A stretch of DNA of 64,000 nt from Chlamydiales bacterium (GCA_028278035.1 JANQFC010000026.1:1-64000); one strand, 5' to 3'; shown: positions 1 to 9,427, numbered from the stretch's first letter. Notes: generated from the sequence alone by a model not told the origin. Made by a program: numbers and translations.

Positions 1-1
1 A

Positions 2-547
2 GTATTAGATGGAATAGCTACAGTAGACGGTGGTGGTGGAAACAATAAATTAATAGGACCTGACAATGATAAGACCTGGATTATAGACGGAACTAATTCA
101 GGATCTATTTCTGGAGTGCCCCCTATTACATTTACAAGAATACAAAATATAACAGGCGGAACAGCCCAAGATCTATTTGTAATGCAGCCGGGAGGAACGC
201 TGGCCGGTATATTGGACGGCGGGCCGGGTATTAATACATTAGATTATACAAACTATCCGAAGCCTGTTTACGTAGATCATGTAAATCATCTAGCTTCAGG
301 TTTAGGTGGCTGGTTGAATATCCAGATATTTATCGGAATAGACTTTATTCTTTCTAATAATAAAAAAGCTTCTTTTTTAACGGATCTTTTCTTGCTTAAT
401 ACAGAAGTAGAGCAGGATTCTGAGTACTACAGCCCGTATGATTTTTTTGTAAAACCAACTATTCGATTTTTTGATAATGACCAGATTTATTTAAATAAAA
501 ACAGATTCTGGACTCTAGATCGTCAAGTAGAGGCAGATAAGGAATAA
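2..547 (+). CDS. 3' end of a large repeat-rich surface/adhesin-like protein (partial)
   Basis: The frame is open from base 2, so this is the last ~181 residues of a gene whose start lies outside the window; the GTG at 116 is an internal valine, not a start. The visible part is rich in Gly, Asn, Asp and Thr, with beta-type repeat text such as VDGGGGNN, LDGGPGINTLDY and NITGGTAQD. This is the composition of filamentous-haemagglutinin or autotransporter-like beta-solenoid passengers. The last ~70 residues are less repetitive, and I see no clear membrane anchor or beta-barrel signature. The 3' end overlaps the convergent methyltransferase gene by 25 bp. A role in surface display or adhesion is inferred from composition only. 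Confidence 0.6.
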   Translation, partial: VLDGIATVDGGGGNNKLIGPDNDKTWIIDGTNSGSISGVPPITFTRIQNITGGTAQDLFVMQPGGTLAGILDGGPGINTLDYTNYPKPVYVDHVNHLASGLGGWLNIQIFIGIDFILSNNKKASFLTDLFLLNTEVEQDSEYYSPYDFFVKPTIRFFDNDQIYLNKNRFWTLDRQVEADKE

Positions 548-1281
548 TTAAGTTGTCTTCTTAGTTCGTTGGCAGCGATAGAATAAGCGCATGCTATATT
601 TATGGAGTTTTTAAAGCCGAGCATCGGTATTTCAATTAGATAGTCTAATTCTTTTAGCATTTCATCACAAATGCCGTACTCTTCGTTGCCAAGAACAATT
701 GTAAATTGTTTAGGAAAAATAAAATCATAGATACTGGTTGATTTTTCTGAGGTATCTAATCCGATAAAAGGTCTAGGCAGATCTTCTAAATTAAAGTCTT
801 GATAGCATTTAACTATTGAATAGGCTCCCATAGATGTTTTTTGTATTTTATTGTTATCAACATAGGGAGTGTTCTTTGAAAAGTAAATAGAACCGAAGCG
901 AAGAGCTTCTGTTGTTCTTAAAATACTTCCGACGTTATATGCAGATCGAACGTTGTCCAGATATACTGCGTTATTTAAGAAAGGTTTTTCTTTGTTATTT
1001 CCATCGTTTTTTCTAAGAGTTGGCAATAAATTATGTTCTTTTAAATTTATATTAGCGAGCTTTAAATGAAAATGATATCTGTCTGCTATTTCTTTTAAGT
1101 TAGTAGATGAAAAACTGTTTAATTTTAGCCATGAGCTTAAATTATTATAATGTTGAAAAAATTTATTCGGATCTTTTTTAAATAGAAAAGATTCGTAAAT
1201 ACATCTCAATAATTCAGCGCATTTTTTATGCTGTTGTTTTAGGTCTAATTGCAGAAACTTTTTTTTATGAAATATTTGCAT
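523..1281 (-). CDS. SpoU/TrmH-family RNA 2'-O-ribose methyltransferase
   Basis: 252 residues. The C-terminal ~150 residues have the SPOUT (trefoil-knot) motifs in order: motif 1 LDNVRSAYNVGSILRTTEAL, motif 2 IVLGNEEYGI, and motif 3 IPMLGFKNSINIACAYSI. These form the SAM site and dimer interface of tRNA/rRNA 2'-O-methyltransferases. The N-terminal ~100 residues are helical and basic and may bind RNA. The exact target nucleotide cannot be read from sequence. The start overlaps the end of the upstream ABC-F gene by 17 bp, so the two are probably co-transcribed and translationally coupled. Both act on RNA or the ribosome. Confidence 0.85.
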   Translation of the reverse strand: MQIFHKKKFLQLDLKQQHKKCAELLRCIYESFLFKKDPNKFFQHYNNLSSWLKLNSFSSTNLKEIADRYHFHLKLANINLKEHNLLPTLRKNDGNNKEKPFLNNAVYLDNVRSAYNVGSILRTTEALRFGSIYFSKNTPYVDNNKIQKTSMGAYSIVKCYQDFNLEDLPRPFIGLDTSEKSTSIYDFIFPKQFTIVLGNEEYGICDEMLKELDYLIEIPMLGFKNSINIACAYSIAANELRRQLNYSLSAST

Positions 1282-2854
1282 TGGTCTTTTCTAGATATTC
1301 GTCTAATGTTCCATGAAAAATATGTATGTTGTCTTTCTCTAAAGAGATAATTTTATTAGCTACTTTTGATATTAAATCCCTATCATGCGATGCAAAAATT
1401 AATGTTCCCTTGTATTCATTCATTCCCCAAGCTAGAGCAGATACAGCTTCCAAATCTAAGTGGTTGTTAGGTTCATCTAATACCAGTGCATTAGGATTTG
1501 TGAGCATTAATTTAGCAATGATAAGTCTGGCTGTTTCTCCTCCGGAAAGAGCTTTGGTCTCTTTGAATGCGTCATCTCCTGAAAATAACATTTTACCTAA
1601 TACACTTCTTATTTCCTGATCATATACATCGGGTTTTTGGGATTTTAAATAATCAAATAATTGAGTGTTGTCTTTTTTGATCTCATCTTGATGATTTTGA
1701 GGAAAATACCCGGTAAACACGTTATGTCCTACTTGCACTTCTCCATAATCCGGAGTTAATTTTTCTACAAGCATTTTAAGAATAGTTGTTTTTCCCATTC
1801 CGTTATTTCCAATGATAGCAATTTTATCTCCTCTCATAACATCAAATGAAAAATCTTTGATAACCCGGTTGTTATCGTAAGATTTTGAGACATTATTTAT
1901 TTTGAAGATGAGTTTTCCGGGAATGATATCTGATGAGATAATTCTAATATAAGGTCTTTGGATATTTGATTTTTTTAGATCTTGAGGTTGTAATTTTTCT
2001 ATTTCCTTTATACGGGATTTTACCTGGCTGGCTCTTGTCCCTGCTCTAAATTTTGATATAAACTCTTGAAGCTTTTCTATTTTCTTTTCTTTATTTTTAG
2101 CTTCGTGTTCAACCCTATCTCTTACTTGAGTTTTAGCTATGACCATATCATCATAGTTACCGGGATAAATTATAATAGTTTCATAATCAATATCAGCAAT
2201 ATGTGTTGCTACTGTATTCAAAAAGTATCGATCATGGCTGACTACAATCAAAGAGCCTTTGTAATTATTTAAAAAGTTTTCAAGCCATGTAATAGATTCT
2301 AAGTCTAGATGGTTGGTAGGTTCATCAAGTAAAAGGGCCTCCGGTTTTCCAAATAAAGCCTGACATAATAAGACTCTAAATTGTCTATCTGTTGGAATAG
2401 AATTCATTTTATATTGATGAAGTTCTTTTTCTATTCCCATTCCAATTAAAAGCTCTTCTGCTTCCGCTTCTGCCGAATAGCCGTCCTCTTCGGCTATGAT
2501 CTCTTCAAGCTCGGCAAGTCTCATGCCGATATCGTCTGTCATGTCCATTTCATACAAGGCATCTCTTTCCGTAAGAGCTTTGTGAAGTCTTTCGTTTCCT
2601 GCTATTACTACATCTATTACTGCAAAATCTTTAAATTCTTCAATATTTTGTTTCAAAAACCCTATTTTTTTAGGCAGTGTTACATGTCCTTCCAAAGGTT
2701 TTTGCATTTTCATTATTATTTTTAAAAGAGTTGATTTACCACATCCGTTAGGGCCGGTAAGTCCGTATCTGCATCCGTCGTTAAATGTAATAGAAATATT
2801 TTCAAATAAAAGCTTTGTAGAAAATTTTTGTGTTATGCTGTCTAATATAATCAT
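1265..2854 (-). CDS. ABC-F family ATP-binding protein (ribosome-associated)
   Basis: 529 residues from ATG 2854. A longer in-frame start exists, but it adds a hydrophobic 21-residue leader across the divergent promoter; family members begin at MIILDSITQKF. There are two ABC cassettes without membrane domains: Walker A GPNGCGKSTLL and GNNGMGKTTILK, signature LSGGETARL in the second, and Walker B LLLDEPTNHLDLE and LVLDEPNNHLDLE. The charged inter-cassette linker (~residues 235-300) is typical of ABC-F factors that enter the ribosomal E site. In C. trachomatis the neighbour of xerC (CT347) is also such a protein (CT348), as I recall. It is divergent from xerC with only 76 bp between starts. Confidence 0.88.
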   Translation of the reverse strand: MIILDSITQKFSTKLLFENISITFNDGCRYGLTGPNGCGKSTLLKIIMKMQKPLEGHVTLPKKIGFLKQNIEEFKDFAVIDVVIAGNERLHKALTERDALYEMDMTDDIGMRLAELEEIIAEEDGYSAEAEAEELLIGMGIEKELHQYKMNSIPTDRQFRVLLCQALFGKPEALLLDEPTNHLDLESITWLENFLNNYKGSLIVVSHDRYFLNTVATHIADIDYETIIIYPGNYDDMVIAKTQVRDRVEHEAKNKEKKIEKLQEFISKFRAGTRASQVKSRIKEIEKLQPQDLKKSNIQRPYIRIISSDIIPGKLIFKINNVSKSYDNNRVIKDFSFDVMRGDKIAIIGNNGMGKTTILKMLVEKLTPDYGEVQVGHNVFTGYFPQNHQDEIKKDNTQLFDYLKSQKPDVYDQEIRSVLGKMLFSGDDAFKETKALSGGETARLIIAKLMLTNPNALVLDEPNNHLDLEAVSALAWGMNEYKGTLIFASHDRDLISKVANKIISLEKDNIHIFHGTLDEYLEKTNANIS

Positions 2855-2930
2855 TTTTGTACTTATAAAATATTTTTTTTTGATATGTATTATAATAGAA
2901 AAAAAAAGAAAATACAAGCATTGCTTATAT

Positions 2931-3860
2931 ATGGATTATGAAAAAACAAAAGAGGATTTTTTAAGATATTTGTCCATTGTTAAAAATGTGTCGGACCATA
3001 CTATAAGAAATTACTCGATTGATTTAAGTGATTTTAAAAATTTTACTGCAAGATCAACAGATAAAAAAAACTTAAAAAAAGACCTTTCTCTAGAGCGGTT
3101 AAATAAGTGGCATATCAGAAATTATCTATCTTATTTACATGAAAATAAAAAAAAGACCAGAACCATTATGAGAAGAGTATCATCTTTGAGGTCTTTTTTC
3201 AGATATGCTATGAAAGAAAAGATTATAACAGTCAATCCTATAGAAGATATAGAAAGCCCCAAAAGAGAAAAAGCTCTTCCCAATGCGCTCTCTTATGAGC
3301 AAGTTGTGCATTTATTTAATATACCGGATATTTCTACTTATTTGGGTTTTAGGGATAGAGTCATTATGGAGCTTTTTTACAGCTCGGGATTGAGGTTAAG
3401 TGAGCTGGTCCAGTTAAACAGAGATGATTTTGATGAGGAAAATTTATTAATAAGTGTTTTTGGTAAGGGGAAAAAACAAAGGGTAGTACCTATTACAAAA
3501 ACAGCAAAAGACTGGATAATAAATTACCTAAAACATGACTCTAGACATAAAAAGACCACAGAAAATAAAGAGCAGAAAGATAAAAAAGCAATTTTCTTAA
3601 ACAAATGGGGAGATAGAATAACTGTTAGATCAATAGATAGAAATTTTAAGAGGTATTTAGCTTTGAGCGGACTACCGAACAACATTACGCCTCATACTAT
3701 AAGACATACTATAGCCACTCATTGGCTGGAAAACGGTATGGATTTGAAGACCATTCAGATGCTGTTGGGCCATACCAGTTTGGCAACTACTACTATATAT
3801 ACTCATGTATCTACTAAATTAAAAAGAAAAGTATATGATAAGGCTCATCCCAGAGCTTAA
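2931..3860 (+). CDS. xerC: Tyrosine recombinase XerC (chromosome dimer resolution)
   Basis: 309 residues from ATG 2931 (MDYEKTKEDF); a 32-residue hydrophobic extension upstream is out of character for the family. The N-terminal SAM-like core-binding domain (~1-105) is followed by the catalytic domain with Arg in SSGLRLSEL, Lys in GKGKKQR, the HTIRHTIATHWLENG box, His in LLGHTSLATTTIY and the nucleophile Tyr in IYTHVS. It acts with XerD at dif to resolve chromosome dimers. XerC rather than XerD is inferred from the ABC-F neighbour, matching the C. trachomatis CT347/CT348 pairing. A generic integrase is less likely because no mobile-element context is visible. Confidence 0.85.
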   Translation: MDYEKTKEDFLRYLSIVKNVSDHTIRNYSIDLSDFKNFTARSTDKKNLKKDLSLERLNKWHIRNYLSYLHENKKKTRTIMRRVSSLRSFFRYAMKEKIITVNPIEDIESPKREKALPNALSYEQVVHLFNIPDISTYLGFRDRVIMELFYSSGLRLSELVQLNRDDFDEENLLISVFGKGKKQRVVPITKTAKDWIINYLKHDSRHKKTTENKEQKDKKAIFLNKWGDRITVRSIDRNFKRYLALSGLPNNITPHTIRHTIATHWLENGMDLKTIQMLLGHTSLATTTIYTHVSTKLKRKVYDKAHPRA

Positions 3861-4019
3861 ATAAAATTACTGATAATTAAGTATTTATGATAAAAAACGA
3901 CTAAATTTATATAATTTCGGTTATTTTTTTGTCTGAATTAATGAAAATTCAGTTAAATTTTTATCTGTATTTTAATAAATTCAGTTGTAATGTTATATTT
4001 AATTTAAAAGGAGATTAGC

Positions 4020-5147
4020 ATGTATATTCCTAGAATTCAGCTTGAAAATTTAAAAAGGCATGTTATTGCCAATAAGGTAGTTGTTGTATATGGGCCTAGA
4101 AGAGTAGGAAAGACCACTTTGTTAAAAAAATATATTGAAAATGAAAAAGACTGCTTATTTATAACAGGGGAAGATATTTTTGTAAGAGACTTTTTATCAA
4201 GCGGATCTATTGAAAAATTGAAGAATTTCATAGGGGATAAAAAGCTGCTTATTATTGATGAAGCGCAATATATTCCGGATATTGGTTTGAATTTAAAGCT
4301 TATCGTTGATCATTTAGATGGTATAAAAGTAATAGCTACAGGATCATCTACTTTTGATATTGCAAAACAAATTGGAGAGCCTTTGACTGGCAGAAAATAT
4401 GTTATTAAGATGTATCCGATATCTCAATTAGAGTTAAACACAATAGAGAACAAAGCACAAATTCAAGCTAATTTAAGCAATAGGTTAATATATGGATCAT
4501 ATCCGGAGGTTATTACTTCGAAAGATGATCAAATTAAAACAGAATACCTGCATGAATTGGTATCTTCTTATCTTTTAAAAGATATTTTGGCTTTTGAGGG
4601 GGTGCAAAAATCAAAAAAAATAATAGATTTATTAGTGTTATTATCTTTTCAAATAGGCAAAGAAGTATCTCATAATGAATTAGCAACCCAGTTATCAATT
4701 AATAAAGCAGTTTTGGAAAGATATTTGGATTTATTGCAGCAGGTATTTGTTCTTATTAATATAAGAGGTTTTAGTAGAAATTTAAGAAAAGAAGTTACCA
4801 AGACATCTAGATATTATTTTTGTGATATTGGGATTAGAAATGCTTTGATTAATAATTTCAATGATTTGAATAAAAGAGATGATATTGGAATGCTTTGGGA
4901 AAATTATATGGTAATGGAAAGAATAAAATATCAGCATTATAAAAAGACATTGAGCAATAATTATTTTTGGAGAACATATGATCAAAAAGAATTAGACTGG
5001 GTTGAAGAAAGAGAAGGTAAGTTATTTGGATATGAGTTTAAATGGAATAAAAAAGAAATAAAGGCACCAAAACTTTGGTTGAAGACTTATCCTAAATCAA
5101 CTTTTAAGTGTATTAATCAGAATAACTATTTAGATTTTATTTCTTAA
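4020..5147 (+). CDS. AAA_14/DUF4143-type ATPase
   Basis: 375 residues with a good Shine-Dalgarno (AAAGGAG) in front of ATG 4020. The Walker A is VYGPRRVGKTTLLKKYI, followed by LLIIDEAQYI (Walker B) and the VIATGSSTFDI sensor-like segment. The middle contains the LSNRLIYGSYPEVI and LLKDIL region and a winged-helix-like stretch. The C-terminus has YYFCDIGIRNALI, WENYMVMERIK, YFWRT and LDWVEE, which match the DUF4143 nuclease-like domain (restriction-endonuclease fold). This family is widespread and patchy in bacteria and archaea; its function is not established. It stands alone between xerC and rnpB, and I know of no counterpart in Chlamydia, so it was probably gained laterally. Confidence 0.85.
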   Translation: MYIPRIQLENLKRHVIANKVVVVYGPRRVGKTTLLKKYIENEKDCLFITGEDIFVRDFLSSGSIEKLKNFIGDKKLLIIDEAQYIPDIGLNLKLIVDHLDGIKVIATGSSTFDIAKQIGEPLTGRKYVIKMYPISQLELNTIENKAQIQANLSNRLIYGSYPEVITSKDDQIKTEYLHELVSSYLLKDILAFEGVQKSKKIIDLLVLLSFQIGKEVSHNELATQLSINKAVLERYLDLLQQVFVLINIRGFSRNLRKEVTKTSRYYFCDIGIRNALINNFNDLNKRDDIGMLWENYMVMERIKYQHYKKTLSNNYFWRTYDQKELDWVEEREGKLFGYEFKWNKKEIKAPKLWLKTYPKSTFKCINQNNYLDFIS

Positions 5148-5152
5148 AAAAT

Positions 5153-5478
5153 AAGGAAAGGCGATAAGCCGGATTCTGTCGGGAACAATCATTCATCTAG
5201 GAACCTTATCACTAAGATTCTCACGCGGCTCACTTGAGCTTTAATGCCTGAAAAAGCTAGCTCATTTTGCCTTGCATCGGATAGGGTTTACAATACTTTA
5301 AATTACTTTAAAGCAATAGATTCATAAAATCTATTTTTTCAGCCTGTCCAAGGTATTTGGCGGTGTGTTTTCTGTTGCACTTTCCGTAGCTTTGCAGCCC
5401 CCAGTGTTTCACTGGTATCCTTTTCTTTGATGTCCGGACTTTCCTCTTTTATAAAAAAGCGATTGTCTGCCTTTCCTT
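5153..5478 (-). ncRNA. rnpB: RNase P RNA (rnpB), 326 nt
   Basis: Read on the minus strand. The 5' end AAGGAAAGGC pairs exactly with the 3' end GCCTTTCCTT to form P1. Conserved bacterial P RNA landmarks are present: GAGGAAAGTCCGGAC near the 5' end, the CTGCAAAG stretch after the first helices, and the GACAGAATCCGGCTTATC block just before the 3' end. It is the catalytic RNA that removes 5' leaders from pre-tRNAs. The RNA begins on the last base of the upstream stop codon, so it is either processed from that mRNA or has a promoter inside the coding region. Confidence 0.93.
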
Positions 5479-6245
5479 TAAGATTTAATAGTTCTGCGTC
5501 TTCTTCTTTTTGTAGCAACTGCAGTTCCTTCCAGCTCTTCGGATTCTTGCCAGAATAATATTCTAGAGCAATGTTCGCAGAACACTAGTCTTTCTCCTTT
5601 TCTCACTGCATTTTCATGTTGAGCTGTAAGTGCTATGTGACATCCGCTGCAGGTTCTGTTTGCCATAGGAACTACTACTCTATCTTTTTTATTGCGTAGA
5701 AGTCTTTCGTAAATTCTTAGAACATCGCTTTCTGCCGAATTTGTTAATGCATCTCTTTTTGTTTTAAGGTCTTTTCCTTCTTCATTGATCTTTTTGATAT
5801 TAGTTACTATTTCTTCTTCTAAAGCTTTAGAGCTTTCTTCAGTAGAAGATAAACTGTTTTTAATTTTTTCAAGTATTTCTTCTTCTGTATTTTTTTTGTC
5901 GATTAAATCAGAAGTTAAATGTTCGGTTGCAACTCTTTCTCTTTCTGCCTGGCTCATTTCTTGAGTTAATGCGTTGAACTCTTCAACTTTTTTTATAGAG
6001 CTTTGTTTGGTTTCAAGTTTTTTTAATTTTTCTTTGATTTCAGAAATTTTATTTTCATGCAGCATTATATTTTTTTGAAGTCCTTCAATTTCCAGTTCTT
6101 TATCTACCAATTGTTTTTTTAGATCGTTTCTCAAAGTTGCTATGTGTTCCAATTCAGTCATTCTTTCTTTTTTTACCCGCATTAAGCGAAGCATTTTCAT
6201 ATCGAATTCTTGAATTTCTAAAATTGCCTTAAGTGCTTTTAGCAT
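5478..6245 (-). CDS. CT398-like coiled-coil protein with C4 zinc ribbon
   Basis: 255 residues, start at ATG 6245 with a GAGG ribosome site. Residues ~1-180 are a long charged coiled-coil hairpin. The C-terminal part carries CSGCHIALTAQ followed by LVFCEHCSRILF, that is, two CxxC pairs forming a zinc ribbon (zf-RING_7/DUF164 type), and then a basic tail (RRRRRT). This architecture matches chlamydial CT398, which has been structurally described and reported to interact with RpoN and FliH-like T3SS components; I recall this rather than verify it. The stop codon abuts rnpB. Confidence 0.82.
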   Translation of the reverse strand: MLKALKAILEIQEFDMKMLRLMRVKKERMTELEHIATLRNDLKKQLVDKELEIEGLQKNIMLHENKISEIKEKLKKLETKQSSIKKVEEFNALTQEMSQAERERVATEHLTSDLIDKKNTEEEILEKIKNSLSSTEESSKALEEEIVTNIKKINEEGKDLKTKRDALTNSAESDVLRIYERLLRNKKDRVVVPMANRTCSGCHIALTAQHENAVRKGERLVFCEHCSRILFWQESEELEGTAVATKRRRRRTIKS

Positions 6246-6463
6246 TGTTACCTCAAAATGAAGTTAAATATTGACATATGAATAATTTGTCACTCATTTT
6301 ATGAAGTTTATTCGATATCTTCAAGTAAAATATTTTTTTAATATATTAAATACGGATATTTTTGAAAAAAAATTATTTTAAAGTATTAAATGTTTCAAAT
6401 TTATATAAATTTTCTGCTATTAAAATATCTGTTTGATATACTTTTTAAAAAAAAGGGTTTTAT

Positions 6464-7945
6464 ATGGGCTACTTAGAAAGTTATTTTCAAAAAGTAAAAG
6501 AAGGTAAAAGAAAAAAAACAGCTGTATCTTTTTTGGCTGCAGTAGATAGCATTGAAGAGAAGTTTCCTGAAATTGCCAAGGATATTGTTCAGGAATTGAA
6601 GGATCAAAGATCCAACTTAAAATTAATAGCCTCTGAAAACTATTCGTCTTTGGAAGTTCAGCTTGCTATGGGGAATCTTTTGACAGACAAATACAGTGAG
6701 GGTTTTGTAAAACACAGATTTTATGCAGGCTGTGATAATGTTGACAATATTGAACAGCTTGCAATTGATGAAGCCAAGAAATTATTTAAAGCCGATCATG
6801 TCTATGTTCAGCCTCATTCCGGAGCTGATGCCAATTTAGTTGCTTTTTGGTCTATTCTGACTCATAAAGTTCAGAATAAAGAAATCGAAAGGCTTAATAA
6901 AAAAAGTGCTATGGAATTAACAGAAGAAGAGCATGAAAAAATCCGTCAGTTGATGATCAATCAAAAAGTTATGGGAATGTCTTTGAATTCAGGTGGGCAT
7001 CTGACCCATGGATATAGATTAAATGTATCTGCTAAAATGATGAGATCTGTAAGTTATGATGTGGATCCGAATACCTGTCTGTTGGACTATAAGAAATTAA
7101 GTGAGCATGTAAAAAAAGAAAAACCTTTGATTTTATTAGCTGGGTATTCAGCTTATCCCAGAAAATTAAATTTTGCTAAATTAAAAGAAATAGCTAAAAG
7201 CGTTGATGCTGTATTAATGGTTGATATGGCTCATTTTGCCGGATTGGTTGCCGGTGGAGTTTTTACAGGGGAATATAATCCTGTATCATATGCGGATATA
7301 GTGACCACTACTACTCATAAAACCCTAAGAGGGCCTAGAGGCGGAATGGTGTTATGTACCAATGAATATCGGGAAACTGTCGATAAAGGCTGTCCTTTGG
7401 TACTGGGCGGACCTATGCCGCACGTTATGGCGGCAAAAGCAGTGGCTTTTAAAGAAGCGAACACTAAAGAATTTCAAGATTATTCTCATCAGATTATTAA
7501 AAATGCCAAAGCTTTAGCAGAAAATTTGATGAAAAATAATGCTAAGGTCATATCCGACGGGACGGATAATCATTTAGTATTGGTCGATGTATATAAAAGT
7601 TTTAATTTAACAGGAAAACAGGCCGAATATGCTTTGAGATCTGCTAATTTAACGCTGAACAGAAACTCTATCCCTAATGATACCAATGGGGCATGGTATA
7701 CATCGGGCGTAAGGCTCGGTACTCCAGCTGTAACTTCTTTGAAAATGAAGGAAGATGAAATGAAGTTTATAGCAGAAACTATTTGCAAAGTATTAAAAAA
7801 TTCCAAGCCGTCTATTGTTAAGAAAACACAAAAACCATCTAAAGTAAAAGCGATAGTTGATGAAAATGTTTTGATAGAAGTAAAAAAAGATATAAAAAAT
7901 CTTTTATCTAAATTTTTGTTATATCCGGAACTTATCGTTGATTAA
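6464..7945 (+). CDS. glyA: Serine hydroxymethyltransferase (long chlamydial form)
   Basis: 493 residues, longer than the ~420 of most bacterial SHMTs because of an N-terminal extension and an insertion around residues 140-165 (NKKSAMELTEEEHEK region), both also seen in chlamydial GlyA. Family motifs are LKLIASENY, DKYSEGF, the QPHSGADAN cofactor loop, MVDMAHFAGLVAGG, and the PLP lysine in TTTTHKTLRGPRGG. It interconverts serine and glycine with tetrahydrofolate, feeding one-carbon metabolism. The C-terminal ~50 residues are a variable lysine-rich tail. It is followed in the same orientation by clpP and dapF, an order I remember for C. trachomatis CT432-CT430. Confidence 0.93.
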   Translation: MGYLESYFQKVKEGKRKKTAVSFLAAVDSIEEKFPEIAKDIVQELKDQRSNLKLIASENYSSLEVQLAMGNLLTDKYSEGFVKHRFYAGCDNVDNIEQLAIDEAKKLFKADHVYVQPHSGADANLVAFWSILTHKVQNKEIERLNKKSAMELTEEEHEKIRQLMINQKVMGMSLNSGGHLTHGYRLNVSAKMMRSVSYDVDPNTCLLDYKKLSEHVKKEKPLILLAGYSAYPRKLNFAKLKEIAKSVDAVLMVDMAHFAGLVAGGVFTGEYNPVSYADIVTTTTHKTLRGPRGGMVLCTNEYRETVDKGCPLVLGGPMPHVMAAKAVAFKEANTKEFQDYSHQIIKNAKALAENLMKNNAKVISDGTDNHLVLVDVYKSFNLTGKQAEYALRSANLTLNRNSIPNDTNGAWYTSGVRLGTPAVTSLKMKEDEMKFIAETICKVLKNSKPSIVKKTQKPSKVKAIVDENVLIEVKKDIKNLLSKFLLYPELIVD

Positions 7946-7999
7946 CACTTGAAAAAGTGATATTGCTAAGGTTATAATAAAGTAAAAAAGGACAAAAAA

Positions 8000-8584
8000 A
8001 TGCCGAAAGAAGAGAAACAACATAAGTTAACAGAAGACAAAATCGAAGAATCTATTTTATCTCAAAGAAGAATTTTCTTGTCAGATGCGGTAGATCAGGA
8101 CACTGCGAAACAAATTATCAGAAAACTTTGGTATTTAGAATCAATAGATCCTAAACAACCCATTTTGTTTGTAATCAATTCGCCGGGAGGTTCTGTTGAT
8201 TCGGGGTTTGCTATTTGGGATAATATAAAGATGCTTAAGTGTCCGGTTTATACTTTAGTAACAGGATTGGCCGCTTCAATGGGATCTTTATTAAGCTTGG
8301 TTGCTTCTAAAGGAAAAAGATTTGCTACCAATAACTCTAGGATAATGATCCATCAGCCGTTAATATCAGGAGTTATTAGAGGACAGGCTACAGATTTGGA
8401 TATTCAGGCAAAAGAAATGCTGAAAACAAGAGAAATGATTGTGGATATTTATGCTGAAGCTACAGGCAAAGATAAAAAAGTTATTAATAAGGCAATCGAC
8501 AGAGATAATTGGATGAGCGCTCAGGAAGCAAAGGATTTCGGTCTTTTGGATAAGGTTATTACTTCTTTTGATGAACTAAAATAA
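8000..8584 (+). CDS. clpP: ATP-dependent Clp protease proteolytic subunit (ClpP1-type)
   Basis: 194 residues, first of two ClpP paralogues here. The catalytic triad is visible: Ser in [13 protein letters not shown], His in RIMIHQPL, and Asp in the [18 protein letters not shown] segment. The N-terminus is shorter and more divergent than in the clpX-linked copy. Chlamydiae typically carry ClpP1 and ClpP2, which assemble as mixed 14-mers and work with ClpX and ClpC. Position between glyA and dapF identifies this as the counterpart of CT431. dapF begins at the next base after the stop, so translation is coupled. Confidence 0.9.
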   Translation: MPKEEKQHKLTEDKIEESILSQRRIFLSDAVDQDTAKQIIRKLWYLESIDPKQPILFVINSPGGSVDSGFAIWDNIKMLKCPVYTLVTGLAASMGSLLSLVASKGKRFATNNSRIMIHQPLISGVIRGQATDLDIQAKEMLKTREMIVDIYAEATGKDKKVINKAIDRDNWMSAQEAKDFGLLDKVITSFDELK

Positions 8585-9367
8585 ATGCAGCATTTTGATT
8601 TTTCAAAATTTTCAGCATCTGGAAATGATTTTGTTGTTGTAGATAATAGATTTAAAAAATTTTTGTTTACAAAAGCTATTATTCAAAAAATTTGCGACAG
8701 GAATTTTGGCATTGGCGCTGATGGTCTTGTGTTTTTAGAAGACAGTAAGTTGTATGATTATAAAATGAAGATCTATAACTCAGACGGGTCTTTAGCGGAC
8801 ATGTGCGGCAATGCACTTTTGTCTTTATCTAAATTTATTAAAGAAATTGATAATAAATCTAGTTATATAATTGAGACCAAGAGGTCTTTTTATCAAACAG
8901 GTTTTTTAGATGATAAAGTTTTTTTTATTTCTAAAAATCCGAAAATCATAAAGATGAACCAACTTCTTAATTTAAAAAATGAACAAGTAAAAGTTCATAT
9001 TATCGACTCAGGGGTTTTGCATGCTGTTTTATTTTTAGACGAAATAGATAATATTGCAATAGATGAACAATCTGCAGAAATAAGAAGAAATTTAAAAAAT
9101 GATGCAAATGTAAATTTTGTTAAAATTAAAAATAACAAAGTATTTGTAAGGGTTTTTGAAAAAGGAGTAGAAAAAGAAACTTTAGCCTGTGGTACAGCAG
9201 CTTTAGCTATTAGCAGGGTTGTTAAAAATATTTATAACCTAAAAGATCCTGTGAATCTTTTTTTCAAGGGCGGAAAATATCAAATTTATTTCGATAATCT
9301 AAAAGAGCAGGTAAAATTTATAGGATTTGCTAATTGTATATTTAAAGGCAGATATTTTTTATCTTAA
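8585..9367 (+). CDS. dapF: Diaminopimelate epimerase
   Basis: 260 residues, starting directly after the clpP stop (TAAATG). The two active-site cysteine motifs are present: ADMCGNALLSL (first Cys) and ETLACGTAALA (second Cys). FSASGNDFVVVDN and FGIGADGLVFLE complete the substrate-binding set. It converts LL- to meso-diaminopimelate for peptidoglycan precursors. In Chlamydia the enzyme has been reported to double as a glutamate racemase because MurI is missing; whether that holds here is not visible. dapB of the same pathway is at 55006-55701. Confidence 0.92.
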   Translation: MQHFDFSKFSASGNDFVVVDNRFKKFLFTKAIIQKICDRNFGIGADGLVFLEDSKLYDYKMKIYNSDGSLADMCGNALLSLSKFIKEIDNKSSYIIETKRSFYQTGFLDDKVFFISKNPKIIKMNQLLNLKNEQVKVHIIDSGVLHAVLFLDEIDNIAIDEQSAEIRRNLKNDANVNFVKIKNNKVFVRVFEKGVEKETLACGTAALAISRVVKNIYNLKDPVNLFFKGGKYQIYFDNLKEQVKFIGFANCIFKGRYFLS

Positions 9368-9427
9368 GATGTTTTGCCTAAATGCAAAAAATGCTAGAAA
9401 GAAGAAAAGACCAAGATAGTTTTTCTG

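Noticed and set aside
116..547. A complete gene starting at GTG 116
   Set aside because: The same frame is open to the window edge with continuous repeat-like protein text, so the GTG is an internal codon.
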